Shown: positions 43,602 to 52,247 of the stretch, piece after piece
Numbering within the stretch: position 1 is the stretch's first letter
Layout of the letters: each line of letters opens with the position of its first letter
Assembly (NCBI RefSeq): GCF_913777145.1
Contig: NZ_CAJYPS010000031.1
Location: forward strand, 1 to 64,000
Reading direction: 5' to 3'
Length of the DNA stretch: 64,000 nucleotides
Source: an uncultured Roseateles sp.
GTDB taxonomy: Bacteria > Pseudomonadota > Gammaproteobacteria > Burkholderiales > Burkholderiaceae_C
Program-made: the position numbers and the translations under genes
Notes under the pieces: model-generated
Seen by the model: the letters and a program-made list of their open reading frames with translations, nothing else
The model's database searches: none
What the model was told of the DNA's origin: nothing

Positions 43602-43621
43602 CTCTTCTTCAGAGGTTTTAC

Positions 43622-44632
43622 ATGAGCAGCCCCATCCCCGCCCTGACCGCCCTGCGCCCCGTCGATCTGGCGCAGCCCTTCCTGGGCGGGCGGGAGCCGC
43701 AGCTGGGCGAGCTGCTCAAGCTGCGTGTGTTGCGGGCTGGCGACGGCAGCCTGCTCGGCGCCGGTGCGGGCGGCCTGCTGCTGCCGTTGGCCGGCCTGCA
43801 AGGTGAGGTGGAGCCAGGCGAATGGCTGCTTCTGCGTGTGTTGTCCGTGCGACCGCGGCTGGAGCTGCAGCTCGCGGAGCGCCAGGCTGCGGCAGGCACC
43901 GCGGCCGAGGCGGCGCTTGCACCAGACAGCGGGCAGGACAGCCCCGCCTTGCGAACCGAGCAGGCCTGGCTGGCGCATCAGCGGCTGGTCAGCGCCGGCC
44001 CGCCGCCACCGGCCGCGCCGGTGCAGGTGGCGCTGCAGTGGCGTGCCCAGGTCTTCAGCGAGCTGCAGTTCGCGCGCGCCGAAGACCCCGGCGCCTACCT
44101 GCCCGGCGGTGCACCGCTGGCGCAGGAGGCGCTGCCGCCCGCGGCCTATCAACTGGCCGGCTGGCAGAACCAGGGGCTGCTGCTGCGCCTGTTGCTGCCG
44201 CTGCCCGGCCAGCTGCCCTGGCAGCCGGTGGAGCGCGACGGCCATCACCCCGGCAGTGGCGAGGAGACGCTGGACGACGGCAGCCCGCTGCTGCTGTGCA
44301 TCAGCCTGGAATTCAACGGCGACTGGGTGCAGGTCCTGCTGCACTGGGACCATGGCCTGCAGCTGCATTTCGCGGCCGATCAGTCCGTCACGCTGGAGCG
44401 CGTGCGGGCCCTGCTGCCCGGCATCGCGAGCGCGATCGCCGCGGTGCCGCTGCGCCTGCGCAGCTGCCTGCTGAGCGTGCGCAGCCCGGAGCTGGTGGCG
44501 CCTGCCCCCGAGCGTGTGGTCGCCGGCCTGACCGGCAGCAACAGCAGCGCGCTGTTCCGTGCGGCGGCCGAGCTGGTCAAGGTGCTGCAACTGTCTCAGC
44601 CCAGCGAGCCGATCACCGCGATCTCGCGCTGA
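43622..44632 (+). CDS. FliK-like flagellar hook-length-control-related protein (hypothetical)
   Basis: 336 aa; C-terminus LCISLEFNGDWVQVLLHWDHGLQLHFAADQSVTLERVRALLPGIASAIAAVPLRLRSCLL resembles the FliK C-terminal fold; next to flhA. Confidence 0.65.
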   Translation: MSSPIPALTALRPVDLAQPFLGGREPQLGELLKLRVLRAGDGSLLGAGAGGLLLPLAGLQGEVEPGEWLLLRVLSVRPRLELQLAERQAAAGTAAEAALAPDSGQDSPALRTEQAWLAHQRLVSAGPPPPAAPVQVALQWRAQVFSELQFARAEDPGAYLPGGAPLAQEALPPAAYQLAGWQNQGLLLRLLLPLPGQLPWQPVERDGHHPGSGEETLDDGSPLLLCISLEFNGDWVQVLLHWDHGLQLHFAADQSVTLERVRALLPGIASAIAAVPLRLRSCLLSVRSPELVAPAPERVVAGLTGSNSSALFRAAAELVKVLQLSQPSEPITAISR

Positions 44633-46692
44633 TCCGGCACCTCGTTGTAGGACAGCACGGTCAGGCCCGGCGCGAACAGACGCGCATAGCGGGCCAGCAG
44701 CGGCCGCACCTGGGGCATCACCAGCAGCGTGGGCGCTGCGCCCTGGCCCTTCATCTGGTCGCGCGCCACCGGCATGTGCTGCTGCAGCTGGGCCAGCAGC
44801 TGCGGGTCCACCGGGAAGCTGTCCAGCTGCACCTTGGCGCCACCAGAGCGGGCCTGGTTGAGTGCGTTCAGCAGATGGTTTTCCAGCTCGTTGCCGAGGT
44901 TGAACACGCGCAGCGCGCCCATGCCGCCCTGCGGGCCCAGCAGCTGGGCGACGATCTGGCGGCGCAGCGCGCAGCGCAGTTCGGCGGCCAGCAGGATGGG
45001 GTCCTTGGTGGCCTCGGCGTTTTCCACCAGCGTGCTGGCAATGGTCTGTATGTCCTTGATGGACACGTTCTCGGCCAGCAGCAGGCGCAGGATCTTGAGC
45101 AGCTGCGCATGCGTGTAGGCCTTGTCCAGCGCCGCACCCAGCTTGGGCGCGATCGCGTGCAGGCGCTCCATCAGCGCGGCGATGTCGTCGAAGCGCAGCA
45201 GGTCCGGCAGCTGGTCGCGCACGACCTTGGACACATGGGTGGCGACCACGCTGGACGCGTCCACCACCTGGTAGCCCAGGCCCAGCGCATGGCCCTTGTG
45301 CTCCGGCGTGATCCAGGTGACCGCCATGCCATAGGCCGGGTCGAAGCCGGGGACGCCGTCCAGGTCGCCATAGACCTGGCCGGACGCGATCGCCATCAGG
45401 CGGTCGCCGTAGATCTCCGCCTGGGCCACGGTGGCGCCGCCCAGCTGGATGGCGTACTGGCTGGGCTTGAGCGAGAGGTCGTCGCGCACCGCCAGCGTGG
45501 GCAGCATCAGGCCCATGGATTCGCTCAGTGACTGGCGCATGCCCTTGACCCGCTGCTGCAGCGGCGCGCCCTGGGCGGGGTCGATCAGGCCGATCAGCTT
45601 GTAGCCCAGGCTCACCGACAGCGGCTCCACCACCGGCAGCGCGCGCCAGTCCAGCTCGGGCGGCTGGGCCACCGCGAGCGCGGTCTCCAGCTTCTCGGCG
45701 GGCTTGACCGCCGCGTCCTCGCGCGCGGCCATGCGCCAGCCCGCATAGCCCAGCGCCAGCGCGAACGCGGCAAAGGCCATCCAGGGCATGCCGGGGATCA
45801 TGGCCAGCACCAGCATCACGCCGGCGGCGCTGTAGAGCACCTGCGGCGAGGACAGCAGCTGCTGGCCCACCTGGGTCTCGAACTCGCCGGAGTCGCTGAC
45901 CCGCGTGACGATGATGGCGGCCGCGGCCGACAGCAGCAGCGCCGGGATCTGCGAGACCAGGCCGTCGCCGATGGTCAGCAGGCCGTACTGGCGGAAGGCA
46001 TCGGCCATGGACAGGCCGTGCATGAACACGCCGATCGCGATACCGCCAATCAGGTTGATCAGCAGGATGAGGATGGACGCGATCGCGTCGCCGCGCACGA
46101 ACTTGCTGGCGCCGTCCATCGCGCCATAGAAGTCCGCCTCCGAGCCCACGTCCTTGCGGCGCTTCTGGGCCTGTTCCTGGTTGATCAGGCCGGCGTTCAG
46201 GTCGGCGTCGATCGCCATCTGCTTGCCGGGCAGTGCGTCCAGCGTGAAGCGGGCCGACACCTCGGAGATGCGCTCCGCGCCCTTGGTGACGACGATGAAG
46301 TTCACCACCATCAGGATGACGAACACCACCAGGCCGACGATGAAGTTGCCGCCGATGACGACGTTGCCGAAGGCCTCGATGACCCGGCCGGCCGCATGCG
46401 TGCCCTCGTGGCCGTGCAGCAGCACCACGCGCGTGGACGCCACGTTCAGCGACAGCCGCGCCAGCGTGGTCGCCAGGATGATGCTGGGGAAGATGGAGAA
46501 GTCCAGCGGCCGCTTGGCGTTCACGCTGACCAGGATCACCACCAGCGCCAGCACGATGTTAAAGGTGAACAGCGCGTCCAGCGCCAGCGGCGGCAGCGGC
46601 AGGATGACCATCGCGAGGATGGCCAGCAGGAACATGGGCGCGGCCACGCGCAGTTGGCGCAGCTGCTGGATCAGGGAGCGTGTGGGCTTCAT
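44596..46692 (-). CDS. flhA: Flagellar export protein FlhA
   Basis: 698 aa; LDFSIFPSIILATTLARLSLNVASTRVVLLHGHEGTHAAGRVIEAFGNVVIGGNFIVGLVVF and FVRGDAIASILILLINLIGGIAIG. Confidence 0.97.
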   Translation of the reverse strand: MKPTRSLIQQLRQLRVAAPMFLLAILAMVILPLPPLALDALFTFNIVLALVVILVSVNAKRPLDFSIFPSIILATTLARLSLNVASTRVVLLHGHEGTHAAGRVIEAFGNVVIGGNFIVGLVVFVILMVVNFIVVTKGAERISEVSARFTLDALPGKQMAIDADLNAGLINQEQAQKRRKDVGSEADFYGAMDGASKFVRGDAIASILILLINLIGGIAIGVFMHGLSMADAFRQYGLLTIGDGLVSQIPALLLSAAAAIIVTRVSDSGEFETQVGQQLLSSPQVLYSAAGVMLVLAMIPGMPWMAFAAFALALGYAGWRMAAREDAAVKPAEKLETALAVAQPPELDWRALPVVEPLSVSLGYKLIGLIDPAQGAPLQQRVKGMRQSLSESMGLMLPTLAVRDDLSLKPSQYAIQLGGATVAQAEIYGDRLMAIASGQVYGDLDGVPGFDPAYGMAVTWITPEHKGHALGLGYQVVDASSVVATHVSKVVRDQLPDLLRFDDIAALMERLHAIAPKLGAALDKAYTHAQLLKILRLLLAENVSIKDIQTIASTLVENAEATKDPILLAAELRCALRRQIVAQLLGPQGGMGALRVFNLGNELENHLLNALNQARSGGAKVQLDSFPVDPQLLAQLQQHMPVARDQMKGQGAAPTLLVMPQVRPLLARYARLFAPGLTVLSYNEVPDQREIAVIGSLG

Positions 46693-47876
46693 GCGGTCGA
46701 GGTCTCGGGCGGCGCGGCCGGGCCCGGGTTGGGCGATTCAGGGTCCGACAGGTGGCGGGGCACGCCCAGGTCGGTGGCGAGTCGGGGTTCGGTCTTGCGC
46801 TGACCGTTGCGGAAGGCCTTGAGCTGCATCACATAGCTCAGCACCTGGGCCACGGCCTGGTACAGCGACGCGGGAATCTGCTGCTGCACCTGGGAGCTGT
46901 TGTAGATGGCGCGCGCCAGCGGCGGCAGCTCCAGCAGCGGCACCTGGTAGTCGCGCGCCAGGCTGCGGATGTAGAGCGCCATCTCGTCCACGCCCTTGGC
47001 GATCACATAGGGCGCCTCGGCGCGGTCCTGGTCGTAGCGCAGCGCCACCGCGTAGTGCTCGGGGTTCACGATCACCACGTCGGCCTCGGGCACGGCCTTG
47101 CGCACGCTGCGGCGCGCGAGCTGCTGCTGCAGCTGGCGTATGCGCTGGCGCACCTCGGGCTTGCCCTCGTTCTGCTTGTACTCGTCCTTGACCTCCTGCT
47201 TGCTCATGCGCTGGCCGCGCATGAAGAAGAGGCGCTGCAGCGGCACGTCCACCAGCGCATAGGCCACCAGCACGCTGACCATGGTGAACAGCGCGCCCAT
47301 CACCAGCACGCCGGCCTGCGCGACCGCCTCGGTGAGGCTCAGGCCCTGCAGCCGCACGAAGTCCGCGGCCAGGCCGTGCGTGACCCACACCAGCATGGCC
47401 AGCACGCCGCCCACCTTCAGCAGCGTGATGCCGAACTCGCTGTAGTGCTTGCCGGAGAACAGCCGGCCCAGGTTGCTGATGGGGTTGAGGCGCGAGAACT
47501 GCGGCGCCCACAGCTGCATGGAGAACATCAGGCCGCCGCCGGCCTGGCCGGCGATGACGATGGCCAGCGGCAGCACGAGCAGCGGCAGCACCATGCGCAC
47601 CAGCAGCCACAGCGACTGGTCGGCCGCCTCGCCCCATAGCGCGTCCAGGCCGGCCAGCGCGTCGTCGCCCTGCAGCGGCGCCAGCACCAGACGGAACAGC
47701 TGGGCGAAGTCCTCCAGATAGCCCGGCGCTAGCCAGACCAGCAGCTTGAGGCCCAGCAGCAGGCCCACGGCCGCACCTATGTCCTTGCTGCGCGCGACCT
47801 GACCCTGCTCGCGGGCCTTGCGCAGCTTCTGTTCCGAGGGCTTTTCGGTCTTGTCGCCGCTGCCGGACTCAGCCAT
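46689..47876 (-). CDS. flhB: Flagellar export protein FlhB
   Basis: 395 aa; SGDKTEKPSEQKLRKAREQGQVARSKD and autocleavage motif VNPEHYAVAL (NPxH). Confidence 0.96.
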   Translation of the reverse strand: MAESGSGDKTEKPSEQKLRKAREQGQVARSKDIGAAVGLLLGLKLLVWLAPGYLEDFAQLFRLVLAPLQGDDALAGLDALWGEAADQSLWLLVRMVLPLLVLPLAIVIAGQAGGGLMFSMQLWAPQFSRLNPISNLGRLFSGKHYSEFGITLLKVGGVLAMLVWVTHGLAADFVRLQGLSLTEAVAQAGVLVMGALFTMVSVLVAYALVDVPLQRLFFMRGQRMSKQEVKDEYKQNEGKPEVRQRIRQLQQQLARRSVRKAVPEADVVIVNPEHYAVALRYDQDRAEAPYVIAKGVDEMALYIRSLARDYQVPLLELPPLARAIYNSSQVQQQIPASLYQAVAQVLSYVMQLKAFRNGQRKTEPRLATDLGVPRHLSDPESPNPGPAAPPETSTA

Positions 47877-48657
47877 GAGCCCCTCCCGCGCGCATGCCCT
47901 GCTCGATCAGGGCCAGCACCTGGCGCACCAGGCGCAGGTAGTGGTCCGGCACATGGGTCAGGATCTGGGACAGCATGAACAGCCCGAACAGCGTGACCAG
48001 CGAGAAGCCCAGCGCGAACAGATTCAGCGCCGGCGCTGCGCGGGTCAGGAAGCCCATGCCTATCTGCACCACCAGCGTGGCCGCGGCCACCGGCAGGGCC
48101 AGCAGCACCGCGGCCGAGAACACCCAGGCCAGGTTGTAGGCCAGGTTCTGCATGCTCAGCAGCGCCAGCCCGCCGCCCACCGGCCAGGCCTGGAAGCTCT
48201 GGCCCAGCACCGCGGTGAACAGCAGGTGGCCGTCCATGCCGAAGAAGGCCAGCGTGCACAGCACGTTGAGCAGTGCGGTGACCACGTCGCTGGAGCTGCC
48301 GTTGATGGGGTCGTTCAGCACCGCCATCGCCAGGCCCAGCTGGGAGGACAGCAAGAAGCCCAGCACGCCGATCACCGCCATCGCGAGGTGAAAGCTCAGG
48401 CCCAGCGTCAGGCCGATCAGCGCCTGCTCCGCGCTGACCAGGATGCCCTGCATGGAGAACACCGGGATGGGGTGGGCCGTGGCCTGGGAGATGGGCATCA
48501 GCACCACGGCCAGCACCAGCGCCAGCAGCGCGCGCACCGGCACCGGGATGCCGGTGTCGCCGATCGTGGGTGCGGTGGACAGCAGCGCCATCGCGCGGCA
48601 GAAGGGCCACCACAGCGCCGAGAGCCAGACGAGCAACTGGCCGAACTCGATGTCCAC
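47869..48657 (-). CDS. fliR: Flagellar biosynthesis protein FliR
   Basis: 262 aa polytopic protein between flhB and fliQ. Confidence 0.95.
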   Translation of the reverse strand: MDIEFGQLLVWLSALWWPFCRAMALLSTAPTIGDTGIPVPVRALLALVLAVVLMPISQATAHPIPVFSMQGILVSAEQALIGLTLGLSFHLAMAVIGVLGFLLSSQLGLAMAVLNDPINGSSSDVVTALLNVLCTLAFFGMDGHLLFTAVLGQSFQAWPVGGGLALLSMQNLAYNLAWVFSAAVLLALPVAAATLVVQIGMGFLTRAAPALNLFALGFSLVTLFGLFMLSQILTHVPDHYLRLVRQVLALIEQGMRAGGAHG

Positions 48658-48674
48658 GCGGGTCCCTCGAGCGC

Positions 48675-48944
48675 TTACGTCACCAGATGGGCCGCGCGCT
48701 CGAAGATCGAGACGCAGAAGTCCATCAGCAGGCCGATCATCCAGCGCCCGCCTACGCCCAGCGCCAGTAGCGTCACCAGCAGACGGGGCAGGAAGGTGAG
48801 CGTCTGCTCGTTGATCTGCGTGGCGGCCTGGAACAGCGCCACCACCAGGCCCATCACCAGGCCGGGCAGCACCAGCACCACCACCAGCAGCATGGTGAGG
48901 TTGAGGCTTTCGCTGACGAGGTCGATCGCGATGTCGGGAGTCAT
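48675..48944 (-). CDS. fliQ: Flagellar biosynthesis protein FliQ
   Basis: 89 aa; LPGLVMGLVVALFQAATQINEQTLTFLPRLL. Confidence 0.96.
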   Translation of the reverse strand: MTPDIAIDLVSESLNLTMLLVVVLVLPGLVMGLVVALFQAATQINEQTLTFLPRLLVTLLALGVGGRWMIGLLMDFCVSIFERAAHLVT

Positions 48945-48957
48945 GCGGCCTCCTGCC

Positions 48958-49740
48958 TCAGCCGCCCACGCCGCGCACGCTGGTGACCAGCGTGTTGACG
49001 GTCAAGGTCCAGCCGTCCACCAGCACGAACAGCAGCAGCTTGAGCGGCAGCGAGATCACCAGCGGCGACAGCATCATCATGCCCATGGCCATCAGCACCG
49101 AGGACACCACCAGGTCGATGACCAGGAAGGGGATGAACAGCATGCAGCCGATCTGGAAGGCGGTCTTGAGCTCGGACAGCGTGAAGGCCGCGAGCTTGAC
49201 CGGGAAGCTGTGCTCCTCGGGCTTGGTGACCTGGCTTTCGCCGGCCAGCTGCGCGATCTGCGCCAGCGAGGCCTTGCTGGTCTGCGCCAGCATGAAGCGG
49301 GTGATGGGCTTCTCGGCGATGCTGAGCGCCTCGCTCAGCGTGATCTTCTCGTCGTCATAGGGCTTGAGCGCCTGGTCCCAGACCTGCAGGCCTATGGGCC
49401 GCATCACCAGGATGGTCAGGATCAGCGCGATGCCCGTGACCAGCCGGTTGGGCAGGCCCTGCTGCAGGCCCAGCGCCTGGCGCAGCAGCGACAGCACGAT
49501 GACGAAGCGCGTGAAGCTGGTCATCATCAGCACCAGCACGGGCAGCAGCCCGAGCAGGGTCATGATGATGAGGACCTGGGTCTTCAGCGTGAAGTCGCCC
49601 GGCGCGGCCGGCGTGCCGGCGCCGCCGGTGATCTTGATGGTGGCCGCCACCGCCGGGTGGCAGGCCAGCGCCACCACGGCCGCCAGCCCCGCGGCGCGGG
49701 CCGCGGTCAGGGGGCGGGCGAGGGCGCTCGTGAGCCTCAT
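48958..49740 (-). CDS. fliP: Flagellar biosynthesis protein FliP
   Basis: 260 aa; LVLMMTSFTRFVIVLSLLRQALGLQQ..., FKTAFQIGCMLFIPFLVIDLVVSSVLMAMGMMMLSP-type sequence. Confidence 0.97.
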   Translation of the reverse strand: MRLTSALARPLTAARAAGLAAVVALACHPAVAATIKITGGAGTPAAPGDFTLKTQVLIIMTLLGLLPVLVLMMTSFTRFVIVLSLLRQALGLQQGLPNRLVTGIALILTILVMRPIGLQVWDQALKPYDDEKITLSEALSIAEKPITRFMLAQTSKASLAQIAQLAGESQVTKPEEHSFPVKLAAFTLSELKTAFQIGCMLFIPFLVIDLVVSSVLMAMGMMMLSPLVISLPLKLLLFVLVDGWTLTVNTLVTSVRGVGG

Positions 49741-50081
49741 TGGCCCAGGCGGTCGATGTCCAGGCCTTCGATGTCGAGCACGCGCAGCGCATGGCTGTCG
49801 CCGCTCACCACCACCTCGGCGTGGCCTATCGCGGTGCCGTTGACCTTGATGACCAGCGGCGCGCCGGCCAGCGTGTCCAGCTCCACCACGCTGTCGGCCT
49901 GCAGCTGCGCCAGGTCGTGCAGCGACAGCTTGGCCTCGCCCACCTCCAGCGTCAGCGTGACCGGGATCTTGCGCATCAGCGCGGGCAGGTCGCGCGGCGC
50001 GGCCTTGGGGCCCTCCGCCGGCACGGACTCGGCCAGCGATTCATCGAGCAGGCCGGAGATCAACTCGTTATCGCTCATCAT
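49737..50081 (-). CDS. fliN: Flagellar switch protein FliN
   Basis: 114 aa; IPVTLTLEVGEAKLSLHDLAQLQADSVVELDTLAGAPLVIKVNGTAIGHAEVVVSGD (SpoA domain). Confidence 0.94.
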   Translation of the reverse strand: MMSDNELISGLLDESLAESVPAEGPKAAPRDLPALMRKIPVTLTLEVGEAKLSLHDLAQLQADSVVELDTLAGAPLVIKVNGTAIGHAEVVVSGDSHALRVLDIEGLDIDRLGQ

Positions 50082-50084
50082 CAG

Positions 50085-50957
50085 TCACTCCAGGTCTTCG
50101 AAAGAGGTCAGGCACAGCTTGCCCTGATGTTCGGCCACCGCGGCCTGCATCAGCGGCGAGCCATCCACCAGGATGGTGGCATCGGCCAGGCGCACCGGGA
50201 TCAGCGAGCCCGGCCGCAGGTCCAGCACCTGGCCCAGTGGCAGCTCCTGCTCCAGCAGGCGGGCCTGCAGCTTGAGCATCAGGCGGCGCGGCAGCGGCTG
50301 GGCCTGCTGGGCTGCGCGCGGCGTGCGAGCCGGGCCGGCCAGGTGGCGCAGCACCGGGGCCACATAGCCGCCGTCCAGCGCCAGCCGCATGCTCATCTCG
50401 GTCGGCGGCTGGGCTTCGGCGTCCCAGAGCCGCAGTTCCATGATCCAGCCGTCGGCCTCCAGATTGATGCCGGCGCCGGTCTGCAACGGCGCCAGCGCCG
50501 GCGTGGGCACCGGCTCGCCGGGGCCATCGCCGCGCGCGGCCTGGGCCAGCAGCTGCACGCTCTGTCCACACAGTTGCAGTGCCAGCGCCTGCTGCAGGCG
50601 CTCCTCGGTGGCAGTGCTGGGGTCCTGCTCGGCCGCGGGCTGCGGCCCGGCCAGGCCCAGGCGGCGCGCCATCAGGCTCAGCACCAGCGACCGGTCGATC
50701 TGGCAGGCCAGCGGGCCCTGCGGGCCCTGGGTGCGCAGCCAGCGGCCGGGCAGGTCGACGCCGGGCTGGTTCAGCGGTTGCAGCGCCACGCTGCGCAGTT
50801 CGTAGCGGGTGCGGTAGCGGCGGTTCCAGGGCTGGCACAGGCTGCGCTGCAGCGCGTCTCGCAGGCTCTCGGTCACCCGTGGCAGCAGATGCACCGGGCG
50901 GCCCAGGCAGCGCGGGTCAAGCGCGGCGGGTCGGGAAGTGGGGGCGTTGCTGGACAT
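50085..50957 (-). CDS. fliM: Divergent flagellar switch protein FliM
   Basis: 290 aa; C-terminal SpoA-like LPLGQVLDLRPGSLIPVRLADATILVDGSPLMQAAVAEHQGKLCL; position upstream of fliN. Confidence 0.82.
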   Translation of the reverse strand: MSSNAPTSRPAALDPRCLGRPVHLLPRVTESLRDALQRSLCQPWNRRYRTRYELRSVALQPLNQPGVDLPGRWLRTQGPQGPLACQIDRSLVLSLMARRLGLAGPQPAAEQDPSTATEERLQQALALQLCGQSVQLLAQAARGDGPGEPVPTPALAPLQTGAGINLEADGWIMELRLWDAEAQPPTEMSMRLALDGGYVAPVLRHLAGPARTPRAAQQAQPLPRRLMLKLQARLLEQELPLGQVLDLRPGSLIPVRLADATILVDGSPLMQAAVAEHQGKLCLTSFEDLE

Positions 50958-51104
50958 CGTGAGGCACGGATGTGGCTTTACAAAAGTGCGCCATTCTAGG
51001 AACGAAAGGTCTGGATATTGCGGTGCGAAAAATAGGTGCGGGGGTTGCTCGGTAAGAAATCACAGCTGTATTGCGTGACTTGCCAAGTATTTGTTGTGTC
51101 GATA

Positions 51105-51131
51105 TTTAAGCCCGCGCCGCGGCGGGTCGCC
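51105..51131 (+). promoter_or_regulatory. Candidate flagellar-class promoter TTTAAG-N15-GTCGCC upstream of riboswitch/fliE leader
   Basis: Third occurrence of the motif with identical spacing. Confidence 0.5.
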
Positions 51132-51228
51132 CATGACCCTGGACGCCATGTTGATATCGCGACCGGTGAATTTATCAATTCGCACCGGATCGACTGAATC
51201 CCGGGTTTTGTTTATGCCGATGCAAAAG

Positions 51229-51256
51229 GGTCGATGTGAACTTGTTCACGTCGACC
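51229..51256. promoter_or_regulatory. Near-perfect palindrome GGTCGATGTGAAC-TT-GTTCACGTCGACC (operator or hairpin)
   Basis: 13-bp arms with one mismatch (G-U compatible in RNA), 2-nt spacer. Confidence 0.5.
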
Positions 51257-51288
51257 GGTTGGCATTTGCGGCGCTGCACCATGACCGC

Positions 51289-51318
51289 TTGTCTGGGCGG
51301 CGTGGCCGCCGTTACAGT
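51289..51318 (+). promoter_or_regulatory. Possible sigma70 promoter TTGTCT-N18-TACAGT immediately upstream of riboswitch
   Basis: Weak-to-moderate match at the expected distance. Confidence 0.3.
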
Positions 51319-51324
51319 GATTCA

Positions 51325-51415
51325 CATCAGGGCACACCCGTGCGAAAGCCGGGGTCGCAAAGCCTCCGGTCTACCGCTCGGTTCCGTGCCGAGCAACGAT
51401 AGCGGGGTTGCCAGA
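51325..51415 (+). ncRNA. Cyclic-di-GMP-I (GEMM-I) riboswitch
   Basis: CACATCAGGGCACACCCGTGCGAAAGCCGGGGTCGCAAAGCCTCCGGTCTACCGCTCGGTTCCGTGCCGAGCAACGATAGCGGGGTTGCCAGACC contains the GEMM core: AGGGCAnACC, GAAA tetraloop hairpin, CGCAAAGCCTCCGGTCTA, and GnTAGCGGGGTTnCC. Confidence 0.92.
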
Positions 51416-51688
51416 CCTGAAGTCTGCGGGACGCGTGCGGCGCTGCCCTGGAGGCTGCTTGTCTGTGCCAGGCGTCTTCGGGCGACCTGTTGCGGCTCTC
51501 CGGACCGGCACGGTTCAGCCCGTCTTGGTGTGTGACGGACAAACCATGGCCCAGCCTTATCGTTCGATGTTCTACGGTTATAGGTTCGATTAGACCGCGT
51601 TGACTTCGAAGTGCGTTCTGGAGCGCTTCGAAACCCGGATTCCTCTCTTCCCCTTGTCATCGGCTGATTTAACGGTCGAGGGGATTGT

Positions 51689-51711
51689 TTTGCCGGAAAA
51701 CACCCGGCAAA
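51689..51711. promoter_or_regulatory. Inverted repeat TTTGCCGG-N7-CCGGCAAA in fliE leader
   Basis: 8-bp perfect arms. Confidence 0.45.
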
Positions 51712-51886
51712 TCTGGGATTCGGCTGATTTCCTGTCGGTTTCTGCCGATGGAAATCTGATCGCGAATTTCTGATCGACAGCTGTTGGATATGACGGGCTG
51801 ATGCCTTGGTCTGAGGGTTTGGGACCGGCGCCGCCGGGGCTGATCCGGCTCGGTGGTGCGGGCTTGGCGAATCTGGGGAGAGTGGT

Positions 51887-52228
51887 ATGTCGATCAGTAC
51901 GGTGAGCATGGCGATGGCCCAGTCGGGGATGGAATCCCTGCTGCGTCAGGACGCCCTGCAGATGCAGCGCGAGGCCCAGGTGCTGGCTGCGCCGGCCGAT
52001 GCCGCCAGCGCGGGCTCGGGCCAGGGGTTCGAGCAGATGCTGCGCCGGGTCGATGACCAGGAGCAGGAGGCCGGCCGCCGCATCGAGGCGGTGGAGCGCG
52101 GCGAGAGCGACGACCTGGTCGGCGCGATGTTGTCCAGCCAGCAGGCCAGCCTGTCGTTCTCCATGCTCATGCAGGTGCGCAACAAGGTGGTGGGCGCGGT
52201 GGACGAGCTGATCAAGCTGCAGCTGTGA
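51887..52228 (+). CDS. fliE: Flagellar hook-basal body protein FliE
   Basis: 113 aa; C-terminal LSFSMLMQVRNKVVGAVDELIKLQL. Confidence 0.93.
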   Translation: MSISTVSMAMAQSGMESLLRQDALQMQREAQVLAAPADAASAGSGQGFEQMLRRVDDQEQEAGRRIEAVERGESDDLVGAMLSSQQASLSFSMLMQVRNKVVGAVDELIKLQL

Positions 52229-52247
52229 GCGGGGCGGGACGCAAGCC

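Noticed and set aside
47818-50127. 769-aa plus ORF opposite fliR-fliQ-fliP-fliN
   Set aside because: Shadow ORF over well-identified flagellar export genes.
51091-51909. Short ORFs (51091..51402, 51236..51535, 51322..51909 minus) in the fliM-fliE gap
   Set aside because: They overlap the riboswitch and palindromes, have no domain-like sequence and no convincing RBS; region treated as non-coding.
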